From assembly GCF_002355435.1 (NCBI RefSeq), contig NZ_AP017313.1, forward strand, positions 2,418,001 through 2,482,000: a stretch of DNA of 64,000 bases, in the 5' to 3' direction. Position 1 is the stretch's first letter; every line of letters starts with the position of its first letter. Positions 1 through 10,350 of this stretch are shown here, in pieces. The translations under genes and the position numbers were made by a program. The notes below the pieces were generated by a model. That model was not told where the DNA came from. It saw only the letters and a list, made by a program, of their open reading frames with translations, and made no database searches. Source of the DNA: Mucilaginibacter gotjawali. Its GTDB lineage: Bacteria; Bacteroidota; Bacteroidia; Sphingobacteriales; Sphingobacteriaceae.

Positions 1-1
1 C

Positions 2-3000
2 GGCATTTCATTTTTTTACAGTAAAGAAATATTAATCAAAGCCGGTAAGGTATCTGTGCAGGTTGATAAAAAGGATTTGCAAACCACATTAACTACCTGC
101 CTTCAAAATACGCCGGTTACGTATATGGTCGTCGGGAACATTATTGTGCTGGTTGATAAACATGCAAAAAAAAACGCCGATGGCACGCTGGAATTAAATG
201 AAAATATGTTTTCCCAGGTCGCTGTGCATGGGTTTGTTTACAATCTGGCCGGGACGGGGCTCAACGGCGCCAGCGTAGTTATTAAACGCACGCACCTGGG
301 AACCACGACCAACGCGAACGGCGAATTCTCACTTGGAGAAGTGCGCACCAATGATACTATCCGGGTAAGCTTTATTGGTTATGATGCCCAGGATGTGGCG
401 GTTGCACAAGGTGAATTTAACATTAAGTTGAAGGAGACAAAAAACGAGCTGGATGCAGTGGAAGTTCAGGCTTACGGTACCACTACCAAACGCCTTGCCA
501 TGGGCGAGATCAGCCAGGTAAATGCCGCAGACATTGAGCGGCAGCCTGTATCAAACCCGCTCCTGGCCTTAAAAAGCATAGTACCCGGCTTATTGATAAC
601 GCCTACAACTGGTTTTGGCAACTCCCCCGTACGGGTGGAGATCCGGGGAAGAAATTCCATCGATCCTTCATCCATGTCTGATCCTTTGTATATCATTGAC
701 GGTATCCCCCTGGTCCAGACCTCCGCAGGCTTGGTAAACACGGGCTACCAAACCGGCGCCAATCTTCAGCAGGCGGGCATATCCTCGGGAATGAGCCCCT
801 TTGCGGCCCTTAATCCCAACGATATCGAAAGTATTACGGTTCTTAAGGATGCCACAGCAACGGCCATGTATGGTTCCCGGGCCGGAAACGGGGTGATCAT
901 CATCACCACCAAAAGGGGTAAAGCCGGTAAGACGGTGGTTGATGTGACGGCCAGCCATGAGATCAACAGGACCATCGGGCACTATGATATGTTAAACACT
1001 ACCCAATATTTGCAGATGCGCCGCGAGGCACTCAGGAATGACGGGCTTACCGCTTCCACAGCGACCGCACCTGATCTCACCTTATGGGACACTACCCGCA
1101 ACGTCGACTGGCAAAAACAGCTCTGGAAGTCAACAAGCGGCTCCACCGTCAGGGCAACCATATCCGGCGGTAATGAACTCAGCACCTTCAGGGTCAGCGG
1201 CTCCTACCAGTCGTTACAGGATATATCACCTTTAACAAATCAAAATACCGACGCGAAGTCGAACATTGCCTTTAACTTCAGTCATCATAGCCCGGATCAG
1301 AAATTAACTGTCGACGTTTCCACCATATTCGGACATAATAAAATTAACCAAATATCCATCGGCGGGGCAACAACTATGGCACCTGATCTGCCGCCCATAT
1401 TTGATAAAAACGGAAATCTGAATTATACTGACTGGAACGCCGCCGGAATTGGTTCATCATTCCCTTTCGGCTCCCTGCTTCAACCTTTTGTGACCAGTTC
1501 AGATCTGTTAAACGGCAGCCTCCGCCTGGGTTATCAGATTATCAAAGGGTTGAACGCAAATATTTCGGTAGGGTACAATCTTGGCCTAATGGATAACAGG
1601 GTTACCAATACCATCGCCTCTCAGAATCCGCTGTATAACCCTACCGCGTTGAGCGTATTTGGTAATAGCAGAACAGATGGATGGAACATTACCCCGCAGA
1701 TAGACTACACGCGCTATATTGGCAAGGGAAAACTGACCGTGCTGGCCGGCGCTAACCTGAATAGTTCATCGGCGAGCGGTTTAAGTACTTACGCGTATGG
1801 GTATACGAGTGATGAGCTGATAAAATCTGTCAATAATGCACCTTTCGTCCAAAGTCAGCAGGGATATGCACAAAGCAAGTATGTTGATGTGCATGGCAGC
1901 CTCAATTATAACTGGGAAGGAAAATATATCGCCGAAGTTTCGGGCAACCGCGACGGTTCATCAAATTTTGGACCTGGCAGGGAGTTTGGATCATTCGGCG
2001 TAGCGGGGGTGAGTTGGGTGGCCTCGGAAGAACAGTGGCTTAAAAAATCATTGCCCTCATGGGTGAGCCTGCTAAAATTGAAGGTATCCTACGGAACCAC
2101 CGGCAATTACCCGGGAGTGGCATATCAGTACCTTTCGCAATGGGCTAATAGCAGCTTCAGCGGAGGCAGCCCTTTATATACTTACAACGGCATAGTGCCG
2201 CAGGTGCCAATCCACGCCGTCAATCAGGACTACCGCTGGGAAACCGATAAAGAATTGAATACCGGTCTGGATATCGGCTTACTGGACGATAGGATCAGCC
2301 TGCATGCCGCCCTTTACCGCAAACGGACCAACGATCAGCTGGCTATGATTCCAACCCCTGCCTTTACCGGTTTTAACAATGTGGAGGGCAACTCGCAGGC
2401 AGAGGTTCAAAACAGCGGCGTAGAAATAGCGTTAAATGCCAGGATCGTGGATACCAAGGACTTTACCTGGTCTTCGGCCCTGAATTTCAGTCATAACGAA
2501 AATAAACTGCTCGCCTTCCCGGGAATACAGTACACCTCCTATTATACCACCCAAAAAGTGGGGTACTCCGTTAATGAGGTGTTCCTGTTACATTATCTGG
2601 GAGTTGATCCGCAAACAGGGCAGCGCAGCTACCAGGATTTAGGTGGTGGTGGCTACGTATCCTTAGGTGGCACCACGCCCCCCGGAGGACGTGGGGACAG
2701 CCGGAGTGTGGCTATTGACCTGAGCCCGAAATTTGAGACATCATGGGTGAATCGTTTTGCTTATAAAGGTTTTAGGCTTGATTTGCAATTTGCCTACCGC
2801 AAAATGATGGCGATGGAGCCGTATGCGTATCTTTTTCCCGGCTCATTTAATAATAACATACCCTTATCGATCTATAACAATCACTGGCAAAAACCAGGCG
2901 ACATTAGCACCAATCCGCGCTTGACTACATTATATAGCGCAAATAGCGACAATGATTTTGCGCAATCTGACGGTGCTTATACCGATGGGTCTTACCTGCG

Positions 3001-3196
3001 TTTGCAAAATGTTGCCCTAAGTTATGCCCTGCCAGACAGACTGGCCAAAAAGATGGGCGTGCAGGGAATAAGTTTGATGGTCAGCATGGAGAATGTATTT
3101 ACGATTACCAAATACCCTGGAATTGATCCGGAGCTGCCCTTTGGCAACCAGCCGCAAGCCAAGACTTTTAATGGCCAACTCACTTTAACTTTTTAA
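2..3196 (+). CDS. SusC/RagA TonB-linked outer membrane protein with STN domain (5' partial)
   Basis: Outer-membrane, TonB-dependent importer of the SusC family. The frame is open to the left edge: before the first possible start (GTG at 56) it reads ISFFYSKEILIKAGKVS, the middle of a secretin/TonB short N-terminal (STN) domain, so the true start lies outside the window. After the STN come a carboxypeptidase-regulatory-like beta-sandwich (GFVYNLAGTGLNGASVVIK, TNANGEFSLGEV), a plug domain (PLYIIDGIPL, ESITVLKDATATAMYGSRAGNGVIIITTKRGK) and a beta-barrel ending GQLTLTF. An STN domain usually means signalling to a FecR anti-sigma factor, which would be upstream. SusD starts 11 bp after the stop. 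The ligand is unknown; the M16 protease and ABC genes downstream suggest a peptide rather than a glycan (inference). Confidence 0.95.
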   Translation, partial: GISFFYSKEILIKAGKVSVQVDKKDLQTTLTTCLQNTPVTYMVVGNIIVLVDKHAKKNADGTLELNENMFSQVAVHGFVYNLAGTGLNGASVVIKRTHLGTTTNANGEFSLGEVRTNDTIRVSFIGYDAQDVAVAQGEFNIKLKETKNELDAVEVQAYGTTTKRLAMGEISQVNAADIERQPVSNPLLALKSIVPGLLITPTTGFGNSPVRVEIRGRNSIDPSSMSDPLYIIDGIPLVQTSAGLVNTGYQTGANLQQAGISSGMSPFAALNPNDIESITVLKDATATAMYGSRAGNGVIIITTKRGKAGKTVVDVTASHEINRTIGHYDMLNTTQYLQMRREALRNDGLTASTATAPDLTLWDTTRNVDWQKQLWKSTSGSTVRATISGGNELSTFRVSGSYQSLQDISPLTNQNTDAKSNIAFNFSHHSPDQKLTVDVSTIFGHNKINQISIGGATTMAPDLPPIFDKNGNLNYTDWNAAGIGSSFPFGSLLQPFVTSSDLLNGSLRLGYQIIKGLNANISVGYNLGLMDNRVTNTIASQNPLYNPTALSVFGNSRTDGWNITPQIDYTRYIGKGKLTVLAGANLNSSSASGLSTYAYGYTSDELIKSVNNAPFVQSQQGYAQSKYVDVHGSLNYNWEGKYIAEVSGNRDGSSNFGPGREFGSFGVAGVSWVASEEQWLKKSLPSWVSLLKLKVSYGTTGNYPGVAYQYLSQWANSSFSGGSPLYTYNGIVPQVPIHAVNQDYRWETDKELNTGLDIGLLDDRISLHAALYRKRTNDQLAMIPTPAFTGFNNVEGNSQAEVQNSGVEIALNARIVDTKDFTWSSALNFSHNENKLLAFPGIQYTSYYTTQKVGYSVNEVFLLHYLGVDPQTGQRSYQDLGGGGYVSLGGTTPPGGRGDSRSVAIDLSPKFETSWVNRFAYKGFRLDLQFAYRKMMAMEPYAYLFPGSFNNNIPLSIYNNHWQKPGDISTNPRLTTLYSANSDNDFAQSDGAYTDGSYLRLQNVALSYALPDRLAKKMGVQGISLMVSMENVFTITKYPGIDPELPFGNQPQAKTFNGQLTLTF

Positions 3197-3206
3197 AAAT
3201 CAAACG

Positions 3207-4670
3207 ATGACAATAGATAGCTTAAAAACCAAAGTAATTTGTCTCCTCTGCTTTTTTGCCCTTACCGCACAAATGGCATGTAAAAAGCTGATAGAGGTTG
3301 ATGAACCGATTAACACACTGACCACCACGGAGATCTTTTCTACCGATGCTACCGCCACTTCTGCGATGGCCGGCGTGTATTCGGCTATGATCAATGGTAC
3401 CACCAGCGGGAGCGCGTCGGGTGGATTCCAGGAATTCAGCGCATGCCTTTCCACCCAGCTGGCAGGAATGTCCTCCGATGAGTTTAATACGACGAACGTG
3501 TTCGGATACAATTCCATGGCCAACTATAATACGAATCATTTGACGGCAGAAGATGCGGGATCATCTACAAGCTTATGGACTTCTGCCTATGATATTATTT
3601 ACAAATCGAACTCGGTTATAGAGGGGGTGGCAGCATCGACGTCCGCTTCGCTGCATGATAACGTAAGAAAGGAGCTCACCGCCGAAGCAAAATTTGTCAG
3701 GGCTTTCTGCTATTTCTACCTGACTAACTTTTTTGGCGACGTCCCGATGGTGCTCACGGTCGATTTTAATAAAACAGAGAATTTGCCCAGAATGCCCCAG
3801 CAGCAGGTTTACCAGCAGATCATCTCAGATTTGACCGATGCGCAGGCCGTTATAGCTACGGACTACTCGGCCGGTAATGGTGAAAGGATCATACCCAATA
3901 AATGGGCAGCTACGCTGCTGCTGGCCCGCGTCTACCTGTACACCGGTAATTATTCCGGTGCATTCACTCAGAGTTCCGCTGTTATTAATAATTCTTTGTT
4001 CGGCTTGGAGCCTGATTTGAATAACGTGTTTTCGACTAACAGCAGGGAAGCCGTATGGCAGCTGAAGCAAACCATCACCGACTTATCATTAAAAAATGCA
4101 ACGCCTGAAGGTTACACAACAGACTATACCCTTACAGCACAATTATCAGCCGCCTTTGAACCCGGCGATCAGCGCAAAGTTAAATGGGTGGACAGCACCG
4201 GCCTGGCATATTCCTCTTACCCCATACCCAATTCATACTATCCTCACAAATATATCATAGGCCAGTATAACGCCGATGCCAGCCAGCCTCCCCCGCAGTA
4301 TTATATGGTGTTGCGTCTGGCAGAAGCCTATTTGATACGAGCAGAAGCAGAGGCTAATGGTGCAACCGGCGGCGCTGCATCAGCTATAGCAGATTTGAAC
4401 GTGATACGGAACCGGGCCGGACTGCCGGATTTAAACAACAATTTAGCGCAGCAGCCGCTGAAAGACGCTGTAGCCAGGGAGCGTCAGGTGGAGCTATTTG
4501 CAGAATGGGGGCACCGCTGGTTCGACCTGAGAAGGACAGGGCAAGCGCACAGTGTATTGTCATCTATACCCGCCAAGCAACCCTGGGCCGGCGACTATCA
4601 ACTGCTGTATCCGATCCCTTTGACTGAGATTAAATTCGATCATAACCTATCGCAAAATACTGGTTATTAA
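3207..4670 (+). CDS. SusD/RagB family surface lipoprotein
   Basis: Surface ligand-binding lipoprotein that caps the SusC barrel encoded just upstream. It opens with a lipoprotein signal (TAQMACKK, Cys at about residue 25, followed by two Lys as in Bacteroidetes lipoproteins). The middle has the alpha-helical TPR-like pattern of SusD (KFVRAFCYFYLTNFFGDVPMV, RIIPNKWAATLLLARVYL). The C-terminus carries the family signatures RLAEAYLIRAEAEA, LNVIRNRAGL, RERQVELFAEWGHRWFDLRR and LLYPIPLTEI. At 487 residues it is the normal length. It is almost certainly co-transcribed with SusC. Confidence 0.95.
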   Translation: MTIDSLKTKVICLLCFFALTAQMACKKLIEVDEPINTLTTTEIFSTDATATSAMAGVYSAMINGTTSGSASGGFQEFSACLSTQLAGMSSDEFNTTNVFGYNSMANYNTNHLTAEDAGSSTSLWTSAYDIIYKSNSVIEGVAASTSASLHDNVRKELTAEAKFVRAFCYFYLTNFFGDVPMVLTVDFNKTENLPRMPQQQVYQQIISDLTDAQAVIATDYSAGNGERIIPNKWAATLLLARVYLYTGNYSGAFTQSSAVINNSLFGLEPDLNNVFSTNSREAVWQLKQTITDLSLKNATPEGYTTDYTLTAQLSAAFEPGDQRKVKWVDSTGLAYSSYPIPNSYYPHKYIIGQYNADASQPPPQYYMVLRLAEAYLIRAEAEANGATGGAASAIADLNVIRNRAGLPDLNNNLAQQPLKDAVARERQVELFAEWGHRWFDLRRTGQAHSVLSSIPAKQPWAGDYQLLYPIPLTEIKFDHNLSQNTGY

Positions 4671-4781
4671 CTTGTTGTAAAATTAAAAGGGACTGCAGGC
4701 AAAATAATGAAACACAACCACTTTAGTGCTAAAGGCTAGCGGGTGGCAGAAAGAATGACAACAATCTAAAATTTAAAGAAT

Positions 4782-5549
4782 ATGTGGAAAATATATTTTA
4801 ATCTTTTTTCAATACTGGGGCTTTCACTGGTATTGGCTTCCTGCAAAAAGGAATTAACGAACCTTGGAAGCGGAACGTCATCGCTCACCATAGTTAACGC
4901 CGTTGTTGGCAATGACTATTTGCTGACAGATTTTAAGCGGGGTCAGTCAACTGGTAATTATCTCCCCCCAATGAATGGTATCCACTATGGCACCGCAACC
5001 TATTTTAACAGCTACAGCGGCCAGCAGCCACTGGCCCTATACCACTTACCGGATACAACTGCTACCAGCGCCCCGGTGTTCAAGCTTACGCTGGATTTAC
5101 CAGTGAACACGATTCATACCCTGTTCCTGATGGGCACTCAAGGTGATCCGGATCAGTTATTGACCACCGACCAATTGCCGTACCACCCGGATTCGGATTC
5201 CACCATGGGAATCCGGTTCATCAATATTTCCAAGACCAGTCACCCGGTCAGCGTAAATATAGCGGGGCAGGCCAACGGCTCCGAGGCGACGGGCCTGGCT
5301 TATAAAAGCGTTACCCCATTTAAAAATTACAATGCAGGTTCGGCAATAAAAAGCTATACGTTCGAATTCCGCGACCAGGCTACCGGTGAATTGTTGGGCA
5401 GTTGCATTGTCGACGGGGTAAATAATGACGGTTCTTCGAGCTCGCCTAATATCCGGCGCTACAAAAACTTTACTATCGCATTGCTGGGAGCTCCCGGGGG
5501 AAATGCGCCTAACAGTGCCCTCATTATAAGCGAGGACATAGCTTTCTAA
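4782..5549 (+). CDS. DUF4397-like surface lipoprotein
   Basis: A 255-residue lipoprotein (signal peptide ending LVLASCKKE). The body is predicted beta-rich, with the pattern SLTIVNAVVG, HTLFLMGT and GIRFINISKTSHPVSVNI that resembles the two-repeat DUF4397 fold found downstream of SusCD pairs. It lies 111 bp after SusD, so it is probably in the same transcription unit. It may help bind ligand at the cell surface, which is inference from position. The family assignment rests on general pattern and is moderate. Confidence 0.65.
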   Translation: MWKIYFNLFSILGLSLVLASCKKELTNLGSGTSSLTIVNAVVGNDYLLTDFKRGQSTGNYLPPMNGIHYGTATYFNSYSGQQPLALYHLPDTTATSAPVFKLTLDLPVNTIHTLFLMGTQGDPDQLLTTDQLPYHPDSDSTMGIRFINISKTSHPVSVNIAGQANGSEATGLAYKSVTPFKNYNAGSAIKSYTFEFRDQATGELLGSCIVDGVNNDGSSSSPNIRRYKNFTIALLGAPGGNAPNSALIISEDIAF

Positions 5550-5592
5550 TCAGGAAATGGCGCAGGTGAAAAAGGATTTTAACTCTTAGCAG

Positions 5593-5653
5593 CCCCGGAG
5601 CCCGAATATAGATGAATTTGGTTTTGGCCGTCTGCAGTTCGGGCGTTCCGGGG
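5593..5653 (+). promoter_or_regulatory. Strong long hairpin upstream of ABC genes
   Basis: The left arm CCCCGGA-GCCCGAA (5593-5606) pairs with the right arm TTCGGGC-G-TTCCGGGG (5638-5653), a stem of 14 pairs with a short bulge and a loop of about 31 nt. No T-run follows, so it is not a standard terminator. It sits between the SusCD/lipoprotein block and the ABC ATPase gene and could be an mRNA stability or processing element. Confidence 0.5.
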
Positions 5654-5700
5654 AATTTATTGCCAGTACAATAACAGTATATTTTAAATAATCAACGATA

Positions 5701-6630
5701 ATGAACAGCATTTTAAAAATCGAACAGCTTTCGCACAAATACACCAGTAGCTGGGCCATACGCGATATCAATATGGAAATAGCCCAAAATGGTATCGTGG
5801 GTTTACTGGGGTCAAACGGGGCCGGAAAATCGACCACCATGAATATTATTTGCGGCGTATTGAACCACACCGAGGGGGACGTATATATCAATGGCTTTGA
5901 TATCAGGACCCAGGCCGAATCAGCCAAAAAAGAGATCGGTTTTTTGCCACAGATTCCGCCCTTGTATACCGATCTCACCGTAGATGAATACCTGAGGTAT
6001 TGCGCCGAATTGCGGTTTATTGAAAACGGTAAGATAAAAAGTGCGGTAGAAGAAGTAAAAGAACGCTGCGGCATAGCCCATTTCAGCAACCGGCTCATCC
6101 GCAATCTTTCGGGCGGTTACCGCCAGCGCGTAGGTATAGCGCAGGCCATTATCCATAAACCAAAACTGGTGGTGATGGACGAGCCAACCAACGGGCTTGA
6201 CCCCAATCAACTGATAGAAGTGAGAAAACTGATCAAAGAAATTGCCCTTGATCATGCGGTGTTGTTATCCTCTCACATTTTATCAGAGATACATATCCTC
6301 TGTAAAGAGATCATCATGATTGAAGGCGGCAGGCTGGTGTTTGCTGATACCATGGATGCTTTTGATAATTATATGCCGTCGAACAGTTTAATGATGCGTA
6401 TGGAAAACCCGCCGCCAATAGGCGATATCTTAAATATACAGGGGGTTACCCGGGCGGAATTGCTTACCGATAAACAGGTCAGGGTATATTTTGAAGGCGG
6501 TGAGGAAATAACGGAACGACTGGTAGTTGCAGGCGTACAGCAAAATTGGCAGCTTCGCGAGATCAGCCTTGAAAAGGGCCAGCTTGACGACATTTTCAAA
6601 ACTTTATCGTCCCCCCAACCTAACTCATAA
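5701..6630 (+). CDS. ABC transporter ATP-binding protein, GldA-like
   Basis: Cytoplasmic ATPase of an ABC-2 type transporter. Visible motifs are Walker A GSNGAGKST (residues 37-45), signature LSGGYRQRVG (136-145), Walker B KLVVMDEP (155-162) and H-loop SSH (190-192). The C-terminal tail of about 90 residues resembles the accessory domain of GldA-type subunits. The permease gene starts 10 bp downstream and carries a GldG-like auxiliary domain, so this pair matches the GldA/GldFG arrangement. A role in gliding is not implied; many such paralogs have unknown substrates. Confidence 0.93.
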   Translation: MNSILKIEQLSHKYTSSWAIRDINMEIAQNGIVGLLGSNGAGKSTTMNIICGVLNHTEGDVYINGFDIRTQAESAKKEIGFLPQIPPLYTDLTVDEYLRYCAELRFIENGKIKSAVEEVKERCGIAHFSNRLIRNLSGGYRQRVGIAQAIIHKPKLVVMDEPTNGLDPNQLIEVRKLIKEIALDHAVLLSSHILSEIHILCKEIIMIEGGRLVFADTMDAFDNYMPSNSLMMRMENPPPIGDILNIQGVTRAELLTDKQVRVYFEGGEEITERLVVAGVQQNWQLREISLEKGQLDDIFKTLSSPQPNS

Positions 6631-6640
6631 ACTTAAAACA

Positions 6641-8981
6641 ATGAAGATCATACTCAAAATCGCAAAAAACGAACTCCGAAACCTTTTTTACTCGCCGGTA
6701 GCCTGGTTTTTGGCTATTGCTTTGTTAGTGCAGTGCGCTATTTTTTATACGTCGATTGTTCATCAGGTTGCCGCCTGGCAAGATATACACTTGGCTAATA
6801 ACCCGAGATTTAAAGATTTTAGAGTTGACACTACTTTTACAAAGGCCTTTTTCATAGCAGGGGACAGCATTTTTAATAGCGTATTGCAAAATTTGACCCT
6901 GTTTATTCCATTGCTTACGATGGGCCTGATTGGCCGCGAAGTGAATAACGGCACCATCAAGTTATTATATTCCTCGCCTATAAAGCTGCGTGCCATAGTT
7001 TTGGGGAAATACCTGGCTATAGTGATCTATAACCTGCTAATGGTAGCAATAGTCGGCATATTTATTGTATTGGGAGCGTTTAATATCCGATCGGCGGATA
7101 TTGCATTGTTATTATCGGCCGAGCTGGCTTTTTTCCTGATGATATGTGCTTACGGGGCCATTGGTCTGTTTATGTCGAGCCTCACCACTTACCAGATCGT
7201 ATCGGCCATGGGGACTTTTCTGTTCCTTTTTTATTCGCCCGTATTGGCGCCTTATGGCAGAAATATGATTTTATACGCGACCTTACCTGGTTTTTATCGA
7301 TATCCGGACGAACCTCAAGAATGGTATTGGGGCTGATCACTACCAAAGACGTGTTCTACTTTTTACTCATTATTTTTATGTTCCTGAGCTTTACGCTTTT
7401 TAAACTAAAAGGCGAAAAGGAGTCAAAACCATGGTCGGCGAAAGCCCTGAGGTATATCACCGTAATTGTGGTATCCCTGTTGCTCGGTTATATTACCTCG
7501 CGCCCTGCCCTCGTAGGGTACTGGGATACAACAGCCCATAAAGAGAATACCATTGATCCGCGTATTCAAAATATGCTGAAGCAAATGGGTAATGAACCCC
7601 TGGAGGTAACACTTTATACCAACTTATTGGGTGCGCACGCCGGGCCTGGCTTGCCCGAAGGGCGCAATCCTTATTTAGACGCGCTATGGGAGCCATATCT
7701 GCGTTTTAAACCGGACATTACGTTTAAATACGTTTATTATTATGATTACGATGGGGCTTTGGACAATAATAATTTGTACAAAACTTATCCAAACAAAACA
7801 GAAAAGGAAGTAGCCGGGATAATGGCCGACTTGCTGGGGACAGATGTATCCATGTTTATGGGGCCCGACGAGATCCACAAAATAATTAACCCCGCCGCTG
7901 AACGTGCCCAGCTTTTTATGGCGGTTAAGTATAAGGGCCGTGTAGTTCATCTCCGTACCTTTGATGATGACGAATTTTGGCCTAATCAATCAGAAGTAGC
8001 TGCAGGCTTAAAACAGCTTATAAAAGGGGATAACCCAAAAGTTTACTACCTTACAGGCAACCTGGAGCGCAGTATTTATAAAACCGGCGAGCGGGAATAT
8101 GAATTCCTTACTACAGCCCAACGCGTCCGCGAAGCATTGGTCAACAACGGGTTTGACCAGGATACGCTATCATTGGAAAATCATGATATTCCTGCTGATA
8201 TTTCGGAGCTGGTGATTGCCGACCCTAAAACTGATTTAAGCCCTAAAACCCTGGGTAAGGTGCAGCAATATATCAACAACGGAGGTAATTTGCTGATTAT
8301 CGGCGAACCCGGCAAGCAGGCTATGCTCAATCCGGTATTAAAACCGCTGGGCGTTCAGTTAAGGAGCGGTACACTGGTTGAGCTCAGCAAAAACGAAACA
8401 CCCGATAAGATACAGCCGTATGCCACTGATGATGCCTTTGATCTGGGAGATATTAGGGTACTGCACCAGTTAAAACAAGAGCGAAAAGAGAAAAATTTTG
8501 ACGATACATTGCCAATCATGATGCCGGGGGCGGCAGCTATTGCTTACGCTGCCAATGGCCCCTTTAAAGTTACCCCGTTGTATACAACTGTTAAACAACG
8601 AGACTGGCTTAAGGCAGGGCGGTTGGTAATTGACTCAGTGCCCCCGGTATTTAGCCCTCAGGAGGGAGATATCAAAGACTCCACCTTCGCTACCGTTGTT
8701 CAATTAACCAGGCAACTGAACCATAAACAACAGCGGATCATCGTATGCGGGGATGCAGATTTCTTAAGTAATATCAGGTATGACTCGTTCCATACCGTGC
8801 TATATAGCTGGCTGGACTACGGAAAATATCCGGTATACATTAATGCTCCTTATTACCACGATAACAAACTCACCATTACGGAGCCAACGGCGGCGTTTGA
8901 AAGAATATTTTTGTATGGATATTGCCTGGTGTGTTGATATTATTAGCCGCTATATTATTAATCAGACGCAAAAGAAAATAG
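6641..8981 (+). pseudogene. ABC-2 permease fused to GldG-like auxiliary domain, broken by two T-run frameshifts
   Basis: The N-terminal part starts at ATG 6641 (MKIILKIAKNELRNLFYSPV) and is a six-helix ABC-2 permease like GldF. After SAMGTFLFLF the frame is lost at a six-T run (7227-7232). The next frame continues ARIGALWQKYDFIRDLTWF, another membrane segment near 7345-7400 and a long extracytoplasmic GldG-like domain. A second break at a five-T run (8908-8912) moves the end into a third frame that reads VWILPGVLILLAAILL and then RRKRK-stop at 8981, the expected last membrane helix. Both breaks are what one lost T would give. The whole would encode about 780 residues. It may be a true pseudogene or a sequencing error. 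Confidence 0.82.
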
Positions 8982-8986
8982 AACCT

Positions 8987-10312
8987 ATGTTTTTAAGTAC
9001 AGACGAACAAACGATAGAAGACCTGGGGCTTTTTGGCAACCGTAATAACGGCGGGATCTATGATATTTACAATGCAGCAAATACAAGGGGCGGCGAAGCC
9101 ATATTAAAAGATATGTTCCGCAACCCATTGTCTGACAGGGATGCGATCAATCAGCGCAGCAGCATTATTGAACATTTTGCCCGGATGAACATGGCCTTCC
9201 CATTCTCTGCCAGCTCATTTGACATGGCAGAGAAATATTTACTGGATAATGTAGAGCAATCAAAAGGGACCAACCAGCAAACCAGTATGCTCAGCGAAAA
9301 AGAGATGCTTAACGGGGTATCCGCCGTGATCGACATCTTGTGGACCGCAAAGACATTTATAGAAAACAGGGACGTGGCAAGTGTATTTGCCTATAAAACG
9401 GAACGCGACAGCATTGTCATGTTGCTCCGCGATGCTGCCTTTACACCGGCACTCAGGGAAAAGCCCCAGGGCAAATTGCCTTATTCAGCCATAACGGCTT
9501 ATGATATTTTATTCAGGGTACGTGAGTACGACAAGATCAAAAAGCTGTTAAAACATATTTATACGCTGGATGTGTATTTGTCAGTAGCAAAAGTGGCCGT
9601 TAAAAGGAACTTCGTATTCCCCAGCGCCCTTGAAAAAGGCTCGTGTGAATTGGCCCTGGAAGATGTTTATCAACCCGAACTTAAAAAACCCGTTGGTAAC
9701 TCCGTTTTCATAAGCCCACGGCAAAATATCATATTTTTAACCGGGGCCAATATGGCGGGCAAATCCACCTTTTTGCGTGCGGTAAGCACCGCGGTGTATG
9801 TGGCGCACATGGGCTTCCCGGTAGCAGCCAGGTCAATGGCGTTTTCAGTAATGGACGGCGTTTATACCACCATCAATTTACCCGATAAATTAGGCATCGG
9901 GGCCAGTCACTTCTATGTCGAGGTGCTGCGGGTGCGAAAAATGGCCACAGAGCTGAGCCATGGAAAATCATTGTTTATCGTATTTGATGAGCTATTCAGG
10001 GGCACCAATGTTAAAGACGCCCATGAAGCCACGGTTGCCGTTACCAATGCTTTTGCCGGAAAGAAAACCAGTATGTTCATTATTTCCTCGCATATCGTGG
10101 AGGCGGCCGAGCAGCTAAAACTAAAAAGCAATATCGGATTTCAATACCTCCCCACCATTATGAATGGTACCGTCCCTGAGTATACTTACACCCTGAGACA
10201 AGGCGTAACCGACGACCGGCACGGGATGATCATCATCAGGAATGAGGGAATACTGGACATCTTAAAAAACGGTCTTAAGAAAAAGGTGAAGCACTTAGAT
10301 ACAGTCAGCTAA
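8987..10312 (+). CDS. Short MutS-like ATPase (core plus ATPase domain), copy 1
   Basis: About 441 residues from ATG 8987, five bases after the permease stop. The N-terminal half resembles the MutS core/lever region (NTRGGEAILKDMFRNPLSD, INQRSSIIEHF). The C-terminal half is the MutS ABC-type ATPase: Walker A LTGANMAGKST (near residue 252-261), Walker B LFIVFDELFRGTN (near 325-337) and SSHIVE. The mismatch-reading domain I and connector domain II of true MutS are absent, so classical mismatch repair is unlikely. The longer frame upstream (from 8780) overlaps the permease end and is rejected as the start. A paralog follows 38 bp downstream. Function unknown; perhaps a DNA or membrane-linked ATPase working with the ABC system. 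Confidence 0.85.
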   Translation: MFLSTDEQTIEDLGLFGNRNNGGIYDIYNAANTRGGEAILKDMFRNPLSDRDAINQRSSIIEHFARMNMAFPFSASSFDMAEKYLLDNVEQSKGTNQQTSMLSEKEMLNGVSAVIDILWTAKTFIENRDVASVFAYKTERDSIVMLLRDAAFTPALREKPQGKLPYSAITAYDILFRVREYDKIKKLLKHIYTLDVYLSVAKVAVKRNFVFPSALEKGSCELALEDVYQPELKKPVGNSVFISPRQNIIFLTGANMAGKSTFLRAVSTAVYVAHMGFPVAARSMAFSVMDGVYTTINLPDKLGIGASHFYVEVLRVRKMATELSHGKSLFIVFDELFRGTNVKDAHEATVAVTNAFAGKKTSMFIISSHIVEAAEQLKLKSNIGFQYLPTIMNGTVPEYTYTLRQGVTDDRHGMIIIRNEGILDILKNGLKKKVKHLDTVS

Positions 10313-10350
10313 TCATTCAGCACATATTAGACAAAAACGAGGTAACAATT

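Noticed and set aside
7227..7232. Programmed -1 frameshift site in the permease gene
   Set aside because: The codons around the T-run do not re-pair well after a -1 slip, no enhancer structure was seen, and a second break in a similar run argues for lost bases.
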